From assembly GCA_020851955.1 (NCBI GenBank), contig JADZBU010000075.1, positions 1 through 37,627 of the forward strand: a stretch of 37,627 bases of DNA. Direction: 5' to 3'. Each line of letters starts with the position of its first letter. Position 1 is the first letter of the stretch. The position numbers were made by a program, and so were the translations under genes. The notes under the pieces were generated by a model that worked only from the letters and a program-made list of their open reading frames with translations, did no database searches and was not told where the DNA came from. This document shows, one piece after another, positions 16,201 to 25,090 of the stretch. This DNA is from Chromatiaceae bacterium (GTDB taxonomy: Bacteria > Pseudomonadota > Gammaproteobacteria > Chromatiales > Chromatiaceae).

Positions 16201-19123
16201 AGAGATGAATGTAGTGGTTCTCATCCACCATGCCGCGGCGCTCGGCATCATCCAATCGACGGACTGTGCCAGTGCAGCCGAAGGCGGTGCAGCAGTCAGC
16301 CACCACGTCAGTCTGCAACAGGCCGCAGGTCGCGCAAACGAAGAGCGGGAACCCGGCGGCGTCTTCAAAGCGAAGTGCTTTCCCGTCCAAGCCGAAGCCC
16401 GGTTGATGGCGCACCGCGAGCCGCGTCGCCTGGAGGACATCCCAGACCACCGCAAGGAAGTCCCGGGCCTCAACCTGCGACCAACCGAGTCGCTTCATCA
16501 GGTAGGCAGTCCGGCGGTTGTGCCGCTGGGTACCCTCAGGGGGTAGCCAGGCATGACTGGCGTCGCTGCCCGAGTGGAGTGCGAACGAACGGTGCCCCGC
16601 ATAGGATGCGCCCCATACATATTCAGAGCGCAGGTCCACATCCCAGAGATTAACGATAGCCTTTTCCCGGCGCATGGTCTCCAACAGAAAGCGTAAGAGC
16701 GCCTCTGCCTGGGTCCGGTGGCGCTCCGGAATCTGCTGGGAGCAGTCCCGCAGCAGCTTGCGGAAGGCGCTTTTTTCCCAGGACACCCGCACCAAGCCGA
16801 GGGCCTCCAGTGAATTACGCCGGCCCCCCGGGGTACAGAATTCGGCCGCAATCCGCCCCATCAGCGGATCGCGCATCTTGCGTTTGTCGCTCTGGACCTC
16901 GCCATTCTCATCGATCAGCACCGGCTGTCCGCGCCTCTTCCAAGCCTTGAATACCTCCTCGAATAAGAGTTCCAAATCGAGTGGTTCATCCTCGCCCTGG
17001 AGTGCGTGATAGATGGCACTGCGCAACGCCAACTCGCCCGCCGTGCGCTCGAAATAGGGGGCAAAAAAGGCAGCGTTCTGGCGGTTATCTGAGAAGGTGA
17101 GGAGCGTTCGGCCGTCCATTGGCCGCGGTTCACCGAAGGGGTCAGGACGAGCCGGCAAAGCCTCCAGGACCTGTTGCACCACGACCGAGGACAGGGCCTC
17201 GTTACCGGGGTGCATCCGCGTGACAACCTCGGCTTCAGCCCCCGAGCTGCGCCCGCCGCAAGCCGGGCAGCGGGTGACATAACGGGCGCGATCCTGTTCG
17301 TCTTCCTTGGTGTCGATCTCATAGAGGGTGACGCCAGTCGCCCCACCGGTAGGCGGCAGCCCGGTGTGCGGATCGATGATGCGATGCTTGAACTGACTCT
17401 GGGGCGCGGCGATCGCGTCGGCGTCCAGATCCTCCTCATCGGCGGTCATGACATCCGGCGGTTTACCCAACCAGAAGATGTGACGCTTGACTTGGCCCTC
17501 GTCCACCAAGGGGCGGCGGTTGTGCAGACGCCCATGGTGGTCGAAACCCTCCAGGTAGGGCTGACCACACTTACGGCACACCAGGAGCGGAAAATATTGG
17601 CCGGTGTCGTCCGCATAGACGCGCAATGGCTTGAGAATGCGCCAGCCTTCCGGTGCATCGCCATTCAGTGCGACCGAGACCCCTTCGATGCCACTCACCG
17701 CCAGGTGATAGCGGGCCGGGAGTAAGGGGAAGGCGTCCTCGTGGGCACGCGCCAGCATCCCCAGATGGATGACCGCGCTCAGAGCAACGGTGCGGTCATC
17801 GGCGTCGCCATCGGCAGCGCCGCCGAACACCCGCTCCGCCACTTCGGCAAAGGCCAGCACTCCGCCGGCGGAGAGGATGGCAGAGGTCGCCCGAATCTCA
17901 CGGTTGTGGCTGAACACCGCCTCCAATGCAGGCCCGAGCCGCTGCTGGTCGGCCGGGAGGCCGGGCATCCGGTCTGCGATTGCCTGATCCGCAAGCGCCT
18001 CGTGCCAATGGACGGGCCCCGGTTCCGGCTCGGCAGTGACGGACTCCAATACCCGGCCAATGGCGCACCAGGTCGTAAGGTCGAGGCTGAACTCTTCGGG
18101 ACTAGGCCGGGTGAGTCCGTAGTGCGGGATGCGTCGGCCCCGGATGATCTGGTCAACCGGCTCGCCGAACAGGTTCTTGGCGAAGGTGAGGATCTGGCGA
18201 TTGTTGTCCTCGCCCTCCGGCAGGCTAGCGCTGGTCCCAAAGACCTGGAGCCGACACGTCAGTCCCAACCGATTCTTGAGCTTGCGCAACAGATAGGCCA
18301 CCTCGGTGGCCTGGGCCCCCGTGTAGGTGTGGATCTCGTCCAGGATCAAGCACTCCAGGCTATCATGGGCGAACAGGGGTGCATTGCGGGGCAAGAGCAG
18401 CAGATGCTCCAGCATGGCGTAATTGGTGATGAGGATGCGCGGTGGGTTGGCGAGCATTTCCTCGCGGGTTAGACGCCAATGATCCGGGATGCGTCCGCCC
18501 AAGGCGGACATCAGCTTGTCGTTCTCCCGCAGCCGGGACTCTTCTTCATCACGCCGTGTCTTAGCGCGGATCTGGGAGGTGAAGCGTCCGAAGCTGATAC
18601 GCGCCGACGCCAGTTGTCGGCCAAACAAGGGGGCGATGCGGTAGTAAAGCTGATCATTGGCCAGGGCGTTCATCGGATAGATCAGCAGACCTCGCACCCC
18701 CGGACGGTCGGGTTGTGGGTCATCCAGCAAACGATGGGCCAGCGGGTAGAGGAAGGTCTCGGTCTTGCCCGATCCGGTGCCGGTGGCGGCCAACAGACTC
18801 TCTTGGCGCTCGCAGGCGGCACGTAGCGCCTGCTCCTGGTGCAGGTGCAGGGGGCGATCCAGGATGTGGGCCGGCAAATCGGCTAATCCGTCGTGCAGGA
18901 AGCCGCCCTGGGCACGTAACAGGGTACGCAGGGATGCACCCTTCTCGAAGTCCGGTAGGGCCTCCAGGTAAGGCCCCTTCACCAACTCCTTTTGTTCGAC
19001 CAGATCGCGAAAGGCCTGGCGCAACTCTGGATAGCGCCGGCTGATGGGCAGGGTGGTCGGGATATATCGTCGCAGAGTGTCGCGCAGGCTGCGGTACAGG
19101 ACCAGGGGGTTGCGCTCAGACAT
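13229..19123 (-). CDS. druE: Druantia DruE-like helicase with DUF1998 region
   Basis: This 1964-residue superfamily 2 helicase starts at the ATG at 19123, which has GAGGAG about 8 nt upstream and overlaps the end of the preceding gene by 8 bp. Helicase motifs are the Walker A GTGSGKT (115-121), the DEIH box (262-265), GTSASL, and TTMEMGVDLGDL with QRTGRAGR (1044-1051). The two helicase lobes are separated by a long region with Cys pairs (CRKCG, CPACGG, CATCG and CCTAFGC). After the second lobe come CPECHH...CSHCG and a DUF1998-type cysteine cluster (C..CATACTACLCDY, near 1585-1600). The last roughly 140 residues contain KDPY (1837-1840) and FHDR (H1919-R1921) and look like a MIT_C/phospholipase-D-like domain. 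Size, motifs and the partner gene fit DruE, the hallmark protein of Druantia anti-phage systems. DISARM DrmA/DrmB-type helicases are the main alternative, but their partners are absent. Confidence 0.78.
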   Translation of the reverse strand: MSERNPLVLYRSLRDTLRRYIPTTLPISRRYPELRQAFRDLVEQKELVKGPYLEALPDFEKGASLRTLLRAQGGFLHDGLADLPAHILDRPLHLHQEQALRAACERQESLLAATGTGSGKTETFLYPLAHRLLDDPQPDRPGVRGLLIYPMNALANDQLYYRIAPLFGRQLASARISFGRFTSQIRAKTRRDEEESRLRENDKLMSALGGRIPDHWRLTREEMLANPPRILITNYAMLEHLLLLPRNAPLFAHDSLECLILDEIHTYTGAQATEVAYLLRKLKNRLGLTCRLQVFGTSASLPEGEDNNRQILTFAKNLFGEPVDQIIRGRRIPHYGLTRPSPEEFSLDLTTWCAIGRVLESVTAEPEPGPVHWHEALADQAIADRMPGLPADQQRLGPALEAVFSHNREIRATSAILSAGGVLAFAEVAERVFGGAADGDADDRTVALSAVIHLGMLARAHEDAFPLLPARYHLAVSGIEGVSVALNGDAPEGWRILKPLRVYADDTGQYFPLLVCRKCGQPYLEGFDHHGRLHNRRPLVDEGQVKRHIFWLGKPPDVMTADEEDLDADAIAAPQSQFKHRIIDPHTGLPPTGGATGVTLYEIDTKEDEQDRARYVTRCPACGGRSSGAEAEVVTRMHPGNEALSSVVVQQVLEALPARPDPFGEPRPMDGRTLLTFSDNRQNAAFFAPYFERTAGELALRSAIYHALQGEDEPLDLELLFEEVFKAWKRRGQPVLIDENGEVQSDKRKMRDPLMGRIAAEFCTPGGRRNSLEALGLVRVSWEKSAFRKLLRDCSQQIPERHRTQAEALLRFLLETMRREKAIVNLWDVDLRSEYVWGASYAGHRSFALHSGSDASHAWLPPEGTQRHNRRTAYLMKRLGWSQVEARDFLAVVWDVLQATRLAVRHQPGFGLDGKALRFEDAAGFPLFVCATCGLLQTDVVADCCTAFGCTGTVRRLDDAERRGMVDENHYIHLYREGRAMTARAHEHTASLSTDLREQVERDFARGGINLLSCTTTMEMGVDLGDLEAVANLNIPPGIANYQQRTGRAGRRAQAAPFCVTVARNAQYDQAMYRCFREYLGGTAPVPFLLLDNAQLFQRHQVGVMLSHLLRQRITNLAVNAPSLADLFGDQFDAMALQGSTDWLDRWLSEPSGAQAIAEAEGLAERLPPQVADAIALRGPALVGHVREQIAAFAGEVHGRWQRYEDKVKEAAAGSADAAGLAKQLHWMRMRERYMQQFLVDQFSQRSLIPTYSFPVHSLTLEVTRNFGQQGLWGKEGDVSLSRDAMLGISEYAPGAEVVANGRIWTSAGLAYYPRTFMPREWYAACPECHHVDTGLDRDDLPPACSHCGASAGRLRRAYLRPRGFVTSYSDRNGKDPGTNRRRERPADEARLITLPRDDHYRDTDHPRVRVTLLRARPAEDGQSDGRMFIVNRGTYGQGYHVCPRCNFATAAKKPGPNKIVHKDLLSDKTCVNSGPLYTQDLAHEFATDVVLWRFAAPVPPPDRAEANPRQWAECFARTLAEALRFTAAARLEIQTSELRATFRLRARTLEIVLYDAVAGGAGYCVRLAESVSVKALLADAVGRLNCEADCATACTACLCDYSNQTYWDQLNRKPVQAWLAVLRDEVSEDIYPGLGLTRWQDPSLEQLGRALKALPQFHLLALRLVGEAGEEQLPLHWLLDLLNAGLKLHLHLLVSPVIGIKAATVAQRQALRYLSPYLEDARLRIDQLQDLDPVDLIQLPRVAAGVDEGARAWFSLLPTQPLLQEILPPPIYRGTLDGTVSEMLRGLLAAAHPVAADAFRPSLPVERWEFKAGAPRTPALWFAPIAGQMVSSITIKDPYCGAGASQTAALVELVSFLVASAAKVERLVVHGRELRNKDPNYRPRHVVARELTNALRTVFAGSNLLSLVHEFHKSRDFHDRTIDIALIDQNGCEVEYRYDLTGGIDFLLDSAKPTKLFCYRVES

Positions 19124-22100
19124 CGACAGACTCCTCATCCGCAGCGTCCGCATCGGCGGCGAACACCAGTTCCCAGAGCATCAGATAAAACTCAAAGACA
19201 TCCCGGCCGACATAGAGTAGGTAGCCAACGGCCTGGGTTTGGGCCTGGACATCGAAGTCGGAGAGCAGCCCTTGGCGCAAGGTTTGTTGCCAGGCACTCA
19301 AGGGGCCGGCGCCCCGGGCCTCCCAGCGGCAGACGGACGCAAACAGGCAGAGCGTCCTGTCGATCAACAACAGATTCTCCTGCTCTTGGTCCCAGCCACC
19401 GGCAGGCATCGTGATCATCAGCCCCAGCCCGTCAGCATCGTGCAGGTGGGCCGGAATGCCTGGGGCGAAGCTCGCCAGCGGTCGGCTCCGGAATGCGCGT
19501 ACCAGACGCATAGCCCAACCGCGGCGCGCCTCGTTTCCGGCCAGGGTGGCACGGTAGCGTTGCTGCAGCGTGCCAAGGGCATAGCGCCAATGTACTGGCC
19601 CCAGGTAATCGCCCTCGGTCGGACGCCAGTCTTCACGACTTAGCCGGGACCAGGCGTCGTCAATGTTGCGGGCAAAAAGAGCTGCCCGGTAGCGCTTGAG
19701 CGAGAATCCGCACGGCGGCGTGCCCTTCTGCATCCGCATGACATTGTGAAACCCAATCGCCAGGGTCTGTTCAATATGTTGCTGGAGGAACAGTTGGCAG
19801 AGCGGGGCGCGGAGCCGACACAGTTCACCGAGCAGGCCGCCGCGCCCACCAATGGCGTGATAGGCCACGGATTCGCGTGCGTAGCACCAAGGTATGGCCG
19901 CGCCGATAGAGAGTAGGGGAAACCAGCTCACCTGGGCAGTCAGTGGCGGACCGAGCGCATCCAGGGCGACCAATTCTGTCAGGGTCTGCCCGCTGACCGG
20001 CTCAAGCCGCCGAGCCAGCCTACGCCAGATGGCCTCAAGCCACATGATGCCGTGCCAGGCGTCAGGGGCGTAACAGGCTAAGAGGGCTTTGTGGACACGC
20101 TTGAAGACCGTGATCAATTTCGCTAGGTCGAGTGCGTCGGTCTGGCCCAGTAACCAGTGCTGGGTTACAGAGTTCCCAGCGTCGTTGATTAGGGCACCCC
20201 AGGCGTATATATCTTCCCGTTCGTTGACCAGGGCGCCCCAGCGACCATGGAGTCTTACTTCCACCCGGAGCAGCCAAGCCCCCCCCGACCAGCGCTCCAA
20301 GGGGAATTCAAGGCAATGGGGAAATTGGCCCGTTTCCCTGCGCTCGCCGCAGGATAGCCAGCCGAGGGTCGAGCGATCCAGGTGCGCGGCGGCCTCGTTG
20401 CAAAGTAAATCCAGTTCCAAGGTCCGCCCTGTCAGCAGGTCTTGGGCCGAGCAACGCATCGCTTCTGCGGCGGTCGGAAGGTTCAGCCTAACCCGCAACA
20501 AACCGCCCTTGGTGTCCGTCGTCATACCGAGAACCTGATGGGGCGTCACCAACTCCATGAGGGGCTCCGGTGTACCCCCCGGTAACTGGAACCAGAGTCT
20601 GTTCTGGCCCGGTTCCAGGTATTCCGCCAGCGATGACAGATGCAACCGCCGCATCCCGGGGCCGGACGGAACCTCCTTCCGCCATCGCCCCAGCGTCAGG
20701 GTTCCGCCTTGGCTGGAGTAAATATCCAGAACCTCCATGGAGTTGCCACGTACGGCCAGCACTGCGCCCTTACGTACGGGCGTCTCCTCCACCTGCCCTT
20801 CGTGAAAACGCTTCAGGATCATGAAGGCGCCAGGCACCGCCCCGGCGAACTGGACGCTGCGGCCGGACACCAGCACGAAGGCGAACCTGAAGAATCGCTT
20901 GGCATCGCTGCGGTAGCTGATTTCCTGGCGGGTCTCATCAACCGCCAGGTTGTCGCACCGGTCAGGGTCCAGGTTGGACGGCAGCACCGCGCAGCGAAAT
21001 CGCACCCGGTCATCGATGCCCTGCAGTCCAAACCACAGATAGGCAGCCAAACGCGCCATGGGGCGGCGAATCTCTGTCCGCCGCAGTTCGACGCCGAGGC
21101 GGGTCAGACCCGGCCTAAATCCTTGGGTGACTCCTTCCAGGTCCACCTCGAAACGGCCATCGGCACCCGGTGTTACCGGGATCTCCAACTCCGAATCTAC
21201 GCCCGGCCCAGTAAGAACAAGGCGGAGCCCGCCCGACGGTTCAGTCAGCAACTCGTGCGGCACCTGTCCGCGCAAACCCAGGCCAGCCGAGGCATAGAAC
21301 TCGTTGCCGCCGACCCCCCGGAAGGATGCGCCATAGAAAGCTAGCGTCGGGCGGCCGCGGGCCGTCAGGAGGGCCTCGGCAGGACCGCGGCGTAGCGCCA
21401 GCGTTTCGCCAGGTGCCAGATCCGCCGCTAGCCAGTACAGGGTTGGGTCTGGACTGATCTCGGTGACCTCCCCCGGGTACTCATCCGGACGGAAGCGAGT
21501 CACCAGCGTAACCATCCCCGGGTCGATCAACAGGGTTTCTTCAGCGTTGAGACGCCCGCTAGCGCATAACAGCCCAGCAGAGTCGAAGGCGAGAAAGCGA
21601 TTGTTGCGCCCGTCATCCCAAAGGGAAAACGCCTTGCTCAGGGCGCCGTCCCTGCGTGAGACCTTGGCGCTACCCGGTAATGGCGGGCAATCAAACGGGA
21701 TGAATCGCGTATCTGTCGCGCCCCTGTAATGGTGGATCTGACCGTCGACATCGACGACCCAGGGGGTGCCATCGCCAGGGGGCAACTCGATACCCAGCCA
21801 GTCGTCGCGCCAGACGACCTTGGGAATGGACAGACCCTGCGGATGAATCGGCCCATGGCCGGCGATGGCTTCCGCCATCGCGGCGGCGATAGTCGAATCG
21901 GTCCCTGAGGGTTTGGAGTCGGCCTCCTTCAGGAGGCGCAGAAAGAGCCGCACATAGAATCCGTTGATGTCGCCGTGGACGGCCCTCTGCACGGTCAGAG
22001 GGACTGGCGGGCCGAGTCGCTCCGCCATGGCACCCTGCCATAGCACGACCCCATCCGGGTCGTCCGACTCGGGGACCCCGGCGAGAGCGGCATATTTCAG

Positions 22101-22583
22101 CATCCGCTTGGCAAGGTCCGGCACGAACAGCATCGGCACTCCTGCCTGGTGCAGATATTCGGCCACCATATATGCGGTGGTCGAGTGGGCAGGGACCACA
22201 TCCAACCCAAGCCGAATACAGGCGCGACGGTAAGCCCGCCAAAGTTTGTCCCGTTGCGCCTGCGTCAACTCGCGAGCATCTCCGAACAGGGCGGCGGTGA
22301 CGTAGGGATAGACGGCGGCATTACCTTCAGCGCCATATCCCTCAACCACATGCGCCGTCAGGTGAGAGGCAAAGACCGCGGGCCAGCGCTGCAATGCGTT
22401 CAGAAATCCTTGAAAAGGGTCGCGCAAGCCGGCAAGGGTGTTGCGCAAACGAACCCGCACGGTCTGGGTGAAAAGATCGGCGTAGAGCCCAAGGAAAGGC
22501 TTATCGCCGATATCGAGCTGTTGCCTGAGCGCCTGCTCCGTGTGCAAGAGCCAGATCTCGTTCGCAGATGAGAAAATGGGCAT
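19116..22583 (-). CDS. druH: Druantia type III DruH-like protein of unknown activity
   Basis: This 1155-residue protein has AAGGA eight nt before the ATG at 22583. I recognise no catalytic motif, signal peptide or membrane segment. The sequence is a mix of alpha-helical N- and C-terminal parts and a central beta-rich stretch (about 280-780) with many WVVDVDG- or LRLVLTGPG-like strands. It ends with an acidic tail (FAADADAADEESVDV). It is the first gene of a unit in which the last 8 bp overlap the DruE-like helicase, so the two are translationally coupled. A large protein of this length directly upstream of druE is the layout described for Druantia type III (druH, druE). The name rests on size, order and partner, not on residue-level recognition. 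Base composition is slightly lower in GC than the flanking metabolic genes, which fits an acquired defence cassette. Confidence 0.68.
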   Translation of the reverse strand: MPIFSSANEIWLLHTEQALRQQLDIGDKPFLGLYADLFTQTVRVRLRNTLAGLRDPFQGFLNALQRWPAVFASHLTAHVVEGYGAEGNAAVYPYVTAALFGDARELTQAQRDKLWRAYRRACIRLGLDVVPAHSTTAYMVAEYLHQAGVPMLFVPDLAKRMLKYAALAGVPESDDPDGVVLWQGAMAERLGPPVPLTVQRAVHGDINGFYVRLFLRLLKEADSKPSGTDSTIAAAMAEAIAGHGPIHPQGLSIPKVVWRDDWLGIELPPGDGTPWVVDVDGQIHHYRGATDTRFIPFDCPPLPGSAKVSRRDGALSKAFSLWDDGRNNRFLAFDSAGLLCASGRLNAEETLLIDPGMVTLVTRFRPDEYPGEVTEISPDPTLYWLAADLAPGETLALRRGPAEALLTARGRPTLAFYGASFRGVGGNEFYASAGLGLRGQVPHELLTEPSGGLRLVLTGPGVDSELEIPVTPGADGRFEVDLEGVTQGFRPGLTRLGVELRRTEIRRPMARLAAYLWFGLQGIDDRVRFRCAVLPSNLDPDRCDNLAVDETRQEISYRSDAKRFFRFAFVLVSGRSVQFAGAVPGAFMILKRFHEGQVEETPVRKGAVLAVRGNSMEVLDIYSSQGGTLTLGRWRKEVPSGPGMRRLHLSSLAEYLEPGQNRLWFQLPGGTPEPLMELVTPHQVLGMTTDTKGGLLRVRLNLPTAAEAMRCSAQDLLTGRTLELDLLCNEAAAHLDRSTLGWLSCGERRETGQFPHCLEFPLERWSGGAWLLRVEVRLHGRWGALVNEREDIYAWGALINDAGNSVTQHWLLGQTDALDLAKLITVFKRVHKALLACYAPDAWHGIMWLEAIWRRLARRLEPVSGQTLTELVALDALGPPLTAQVSWFPLLSIGAAIPWCYARESVAYHAIGGRGGLLGELCRLRAPLCQLFLQQHIEQTLAIGFHNVMRMQKGTPPCGFSLKRYRAALFARNIDDAWSRLSREDWRPTEGDYLGPVHWRYALGTLQQRYRATLAGNEARRGWAMRLVRAFRSRPLASFAPGIPAHLHDADGLGLMITMPAGGWDQEQENLLLIDRTLCLFASVCRWEARGAGPLSAWQQTLRQGLLSDFDVQAQTQAVGYLLYVGRDVFEFYLMLWELVFAADADAADEESVDV

Positions 22584-22656
22584 ATCGCTATTCCTTCGCT
22601 CGATCCGTCGCAGTCATTTGGTGCGGACTAGGTTCTTTGGAGACAAATGCAAGGGT

Positions 22657-22686
22657 TTTATCGTGCATAAGCGTTCCGAATGTCAA
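22657..22686 (-). promoter_or_regulatory. Sigma70-like promoter of the druHE unit
   Basis: On the minus strand a perfect -35 box TTGACA (22681-22686) is followed after 18 nt by GATAAA (22657-22662), which matches four of six positions of the -10 consensus. The transcript would begin near 22650 and have a leader of about 65 nt before druH. It sits in AT-rich DNA, unlike the rest of the window. Confidence 0.55.
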
Positions 22687-23075
22687 CAGAAACCCGCTGT
22701 TAACTTTAAATACCTATTCAAATTACGTTGTACGATTTTACTCAACATCGTTTTCCCCACGGGTATCTCTGTTCCTCATCAAGGCAGGCGAAATATCGCG
22801 GCCTGCGAACGGAGTTGAGATTCATTATTCAATCCAAGATGATCCAGGGCTCCCGAGGCCTAGGGATCTCAACGGGCGAACTTCAGCTCTAGAAAGCCAC
22901 GATTTCCTGCGCATCGCTGTTCCGTAACAGAAATCTCATAACCTTGTACCCAAGATATCCCGTTAAGTGTGATTATGTACCAAGAAGAAGCTATGCTAGC
23001 CGGAATCCCATCGCGAACCTCGGCCTTGATCCAGGGGATCATAAGTAAAAAATTTCCGAGGTTGCTGAATCGATT

Positions 23076-23089
23076 TGCTTCATGAAGCA
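23076..23089. promoter_or_regulatory. 14-bp perfect palindrome, possible operator
   Basis: The sequence TGCTTCATGAAGCA is its own reverse complement. It lies about 155 bp before the oxidoreductase operon and just upstream of the A/T-rich stretch that could hold its promoter, so it could bind a dimeric regulator. No regulator gene is adjacent. Confidence 0.35.
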
Positions 23090-23244
23090 TGGGGTAATTT
23101 TAGAATAATCGATTGATTATATTTAATAAAGGCTCAACCCAACTCCCTTGGGGAGTGCCTTATTATGGCGTCTTAGAGCCGTACGCAATCCGGCGGCGTC
23201 ACTGCGGTTGCGGGTCGCATCCGCCTACCCAATAAGGAGGAGAC

Positions 23245-23826
23245 ATGTTTCAGGTCCGTATTCACGGCCGCGGGGGCCAGGGCGTCGTCACCGGCGCCGA
23301 AATGCTCTCGATCGCCGCCTTTCTGGAAGGCAAGCACGCCCAGGCCTTCCCCAGCTTCGGTTCGGAGCGCACCGGCGCCCCGGTCGTCGCCTTCTGCCGC
23401 ATCGATACCCGGGAGATCCGTCTGCGCGAGCCCATCATGGCCCCGGACGCCATCATCATCCAGGACCCGACCCTGCTCCATCAGGTTGACGTCTTTCAGG
23501 GCCTCAAGCCCGATGGCTATGTCCTGATCAACTCCAGCAAGAGCTTCGAGGATCTGGACATCGGCGAGGTGGCCACCAAGCTGCGCGCCGATCGCCATGC
23601 CTGCGTCCCGGCGACGGAAATCGCCATGAAGCACCTGGGGCGGCCCTTGCCCAACGCCGTCCTGCTCGGCGCCTTCGCCGGGCTCTCGGCGGCCATCAGC
23701 CTCGCCTCGGTCATCTCGGCGATCCACGACAAATTCTCCGGCAAGGTCGCCGAGGGCAACATCGCCGCGGCCACCGCCGCGTTCGAATTCGTCAAGGGCA
23801 AACGCTCGCCAGGGGAGATCGCCTAA
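23245..23826 (+). CDS. 2-oxoacid:acceptor oxidoreductase, gamma subunit
   Basis: This 193-residue gamma subunit (PorC/PadE type) belongs to a thiamine-diphosphate-dependent 2-oxoacid oxidoreductase, which decarboxylates a 2-oxoacid to an acyl-CoA and passes electrons to ferredoxin or NAD. A strong ribosome binding site (AAGGAGGAG) precedes the ATG. The family signature RIHGRGGQGVVTGAEM is at residues 5-20, followed by the expected QAFPSFGSERTGAPV segment that lines the CoA site. Length is normal for a separate gamma chain. It is the first gene of a four-gene unit, and its TAA overlaps the ATG of the alpha gene (TAATG). The substrate is not fixed by sequence; pyruvate and aryl 2-oxoacids such as phenylglyoxylate are the candidates. 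Confidence 0.92.
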   Translation: MFQVRIHGRGGQGVVTGAEMLSIAAFLEGKHAQAFPSFGSERTGAPVVAFCRIDTREIRLREPIMAPDAIIIQDPTLLHQVDVFQGLKPDGYVLINSSKSFEDLDIGEVATKLRADRHACVPATEIAMKHLGRPLPNAVLLGAFAGLSAAISLASVISAIHDKFSGKVAEGNIAAATAAFEFVKGKRSPGEIA

Positions 23827-25079
23827 TGGCCCTCAAGCAAATCGAAGGTTCCCACGGGGTCGCCGAGGCGGTCGCCCTCTGCCGGCCCGAGGTCATCTGC
23901 GCCTATCCCATCAGCCCCCAGACCCATATCGTCGAGGGCCTGGGCGAGATGGTGAAGTCCGGCGACCTGCGCGCCGAATTCATCAACGTCGAATCGGAAT
24001 TCGCCGCCATGTCCGTGGCGATCGGCTCCTCCGCCGCCGGCGCCCGCACCTACACGGCTACCGCCTCCCAGGGCCTGCTCTTCATGGTGGAGGCCGTCTA
24101 TAACGCCTCCGGCCTGGGCCTGCCGATCGTCATGACCGTCGCCAACCGCGCCATCGGCGCCCCGATCAACATCTGGAACGATCACAGCGACTCCATGAGC
24201 CAACGCGATTGCGGCTGGCTCCAACTCTTCGCCGAGACCAACCAGGAAGCCCTGGACCTGCATATTCAGGCCTTCAAGATCGCCGAGGAGCTCTCGCTGC
24301 CGGTGATGGTGTGCATGGACGGCTTCATCCTGACCCATGCCTACGAGCGCATCGATGTCCCGACCCAGGAGGAGGTGGACAATTTCCTGCCCTCCTTCGA
24401 ACCCCGCCAGGTTCTCGACCCGGCGGCGCCCCTCTCGATCGGGGCCATGGTCGGCCCCGAGGCCTACACCGAGGTGCGCTACCTGGCCCATCTCAAGCAA
24501 CTCCGGGCACTGGATCTGATCCCGCGGGTCGCGGCGGAATTCAAGGCCATGCTGGGCCGCGAGGCCGGTGGCCTGATTCGCCCCTACCGGGTCGAAGGCG
24601 CGGAGACCATTGTGGTGGCCCTGGGTTCGGTGCTGGGCACCATCAAGGACACGGTGGATGAACTGCGCGAGGCCGGCCACCCGATTGGCGTCGTCGGCAT
24701 CACCACCTTCCGCCCCTTCCCCCTGGACGCCACCCGCTACCTGCTGCGGGATGCCAAGCGGATCCTGGTCGTCGAGAAGTGTTTCGCCATCGGCGTGGGC
24801 GGCATCGTCGCCACCAACGTGCGGTTGGCGCTCGATGGCACGGGTCAGCCGGTCCGGGACATCATCGCCGGCCTCGGTGGCCGCGCCATCACCAAGGACA
24901 GCCTCGCCCGTATCTTCCGGGAGGGCATGGCCGACCAACTCGAGGCCATGACCTTCCTGGACCTCGATCACGCCGTCGTTGACCGCGTGCTCGAGCGCGA
25001 GCGTCAATCGCGCCGTTCCGGCCCGACCGCCGAGAACATCCTGCGCGAGGTCGGCACGGTCGCTTCCAAGATCGCCTGA
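23826..25079 (+). CDS. 2-oxoacid:acceptor oxidoreductase, alpha subunit
   Basis: This 417-residue alpha chain (PorA/PadG type) carries the pyrimidine-binding domain and domain II of the oxidoreductase. The N-terminal part has GSHGVAEAVALCRPEV and YPISPQTHIVE, then the conserved NVESEFAAMSVAIG segment that supplies the catalytic glutamate contact to thiamine diphosphate, and TATASQGLLFM. The C-terminal part has the domain II features GSVLGTIKDTVDEL, TFRPFP and VVEK. Its start codon overlaps the gamma stop by one base, so translation is coupled. The beta gene begins 11 bp after its stop. Complete and of normal length. Confidence 0.93.
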   Translation: MALKQIEGSHGVAEAVALCRPEVICAYPISPQTHIVEGLGEMVKSGDLRAEFINVESEFAAMSVAIGSSAAGARTYTATASQGLLFMVEAVYNASGLGLPIVMTVANRAIGAPINIWNDHSDSMSQRDCGWLQLFAETNQEALDLHIQAFKIAEELSLPVMVCMDGFILTHAYERIDVPTQEEVDNFLPSFEPRQVLDPAAPLSIGAMVGPEAYTEVRYLAHLKQLRALDLIPRVAAEFKAMLGREAGGLIRPYRVEGAETIVVALGSVLGTIKDTVDELREAGHPIGVVGITTFRPFPLDATRYLLRDAKRILVVEKCFAIGVGGIVATNVRLALDGTGQPVRDIIAGLGGRAITKDSLARIFREGMADQLEAMTFLDLDHAVVDRVLERERQSRRSGPTAENILREVGTVASKIA

Positions 25080-25090
25080 GAGGGACCCCT

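Larger units (their letters stand above)
22584..23244. other. AT-rich intergenic island between the defence unit and the oxidoreductase operon
   Basis: These 661 bp between divergent units hold no gene I can support. The DNA is clearly richer in A and T than either side. It contains the druH promoter on the minus strand and, before the oxidoreductase genes, a run of A/T-rich DNA near 23095-23130 that may hold the forward promoter. A 73-codon open frame on the minus strand (22869-23090) has no ribosome binding site and no recognised match. The composition suggests either a regulatory region or the scar of an insertion. Confidence 0.5.

Noticed and set aside
13229-19123. DISARM (DrmA/DrmB) as an alternative name for the DUF1998 helicase
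   Set aside because: No methyltransferase, phospholipase-D gene or DrmC-type partner is nearby, and the 1155-residue partner with overlapping start fits Druantia type III better.
22869-23090. 73-codon open frame on the minus strand in the AT-rich island
   Set aside because: Its start lies inside the palindrome with no ribosome binding site, it lies upstream of the druH promoter, and the translation matches no family I recognise.
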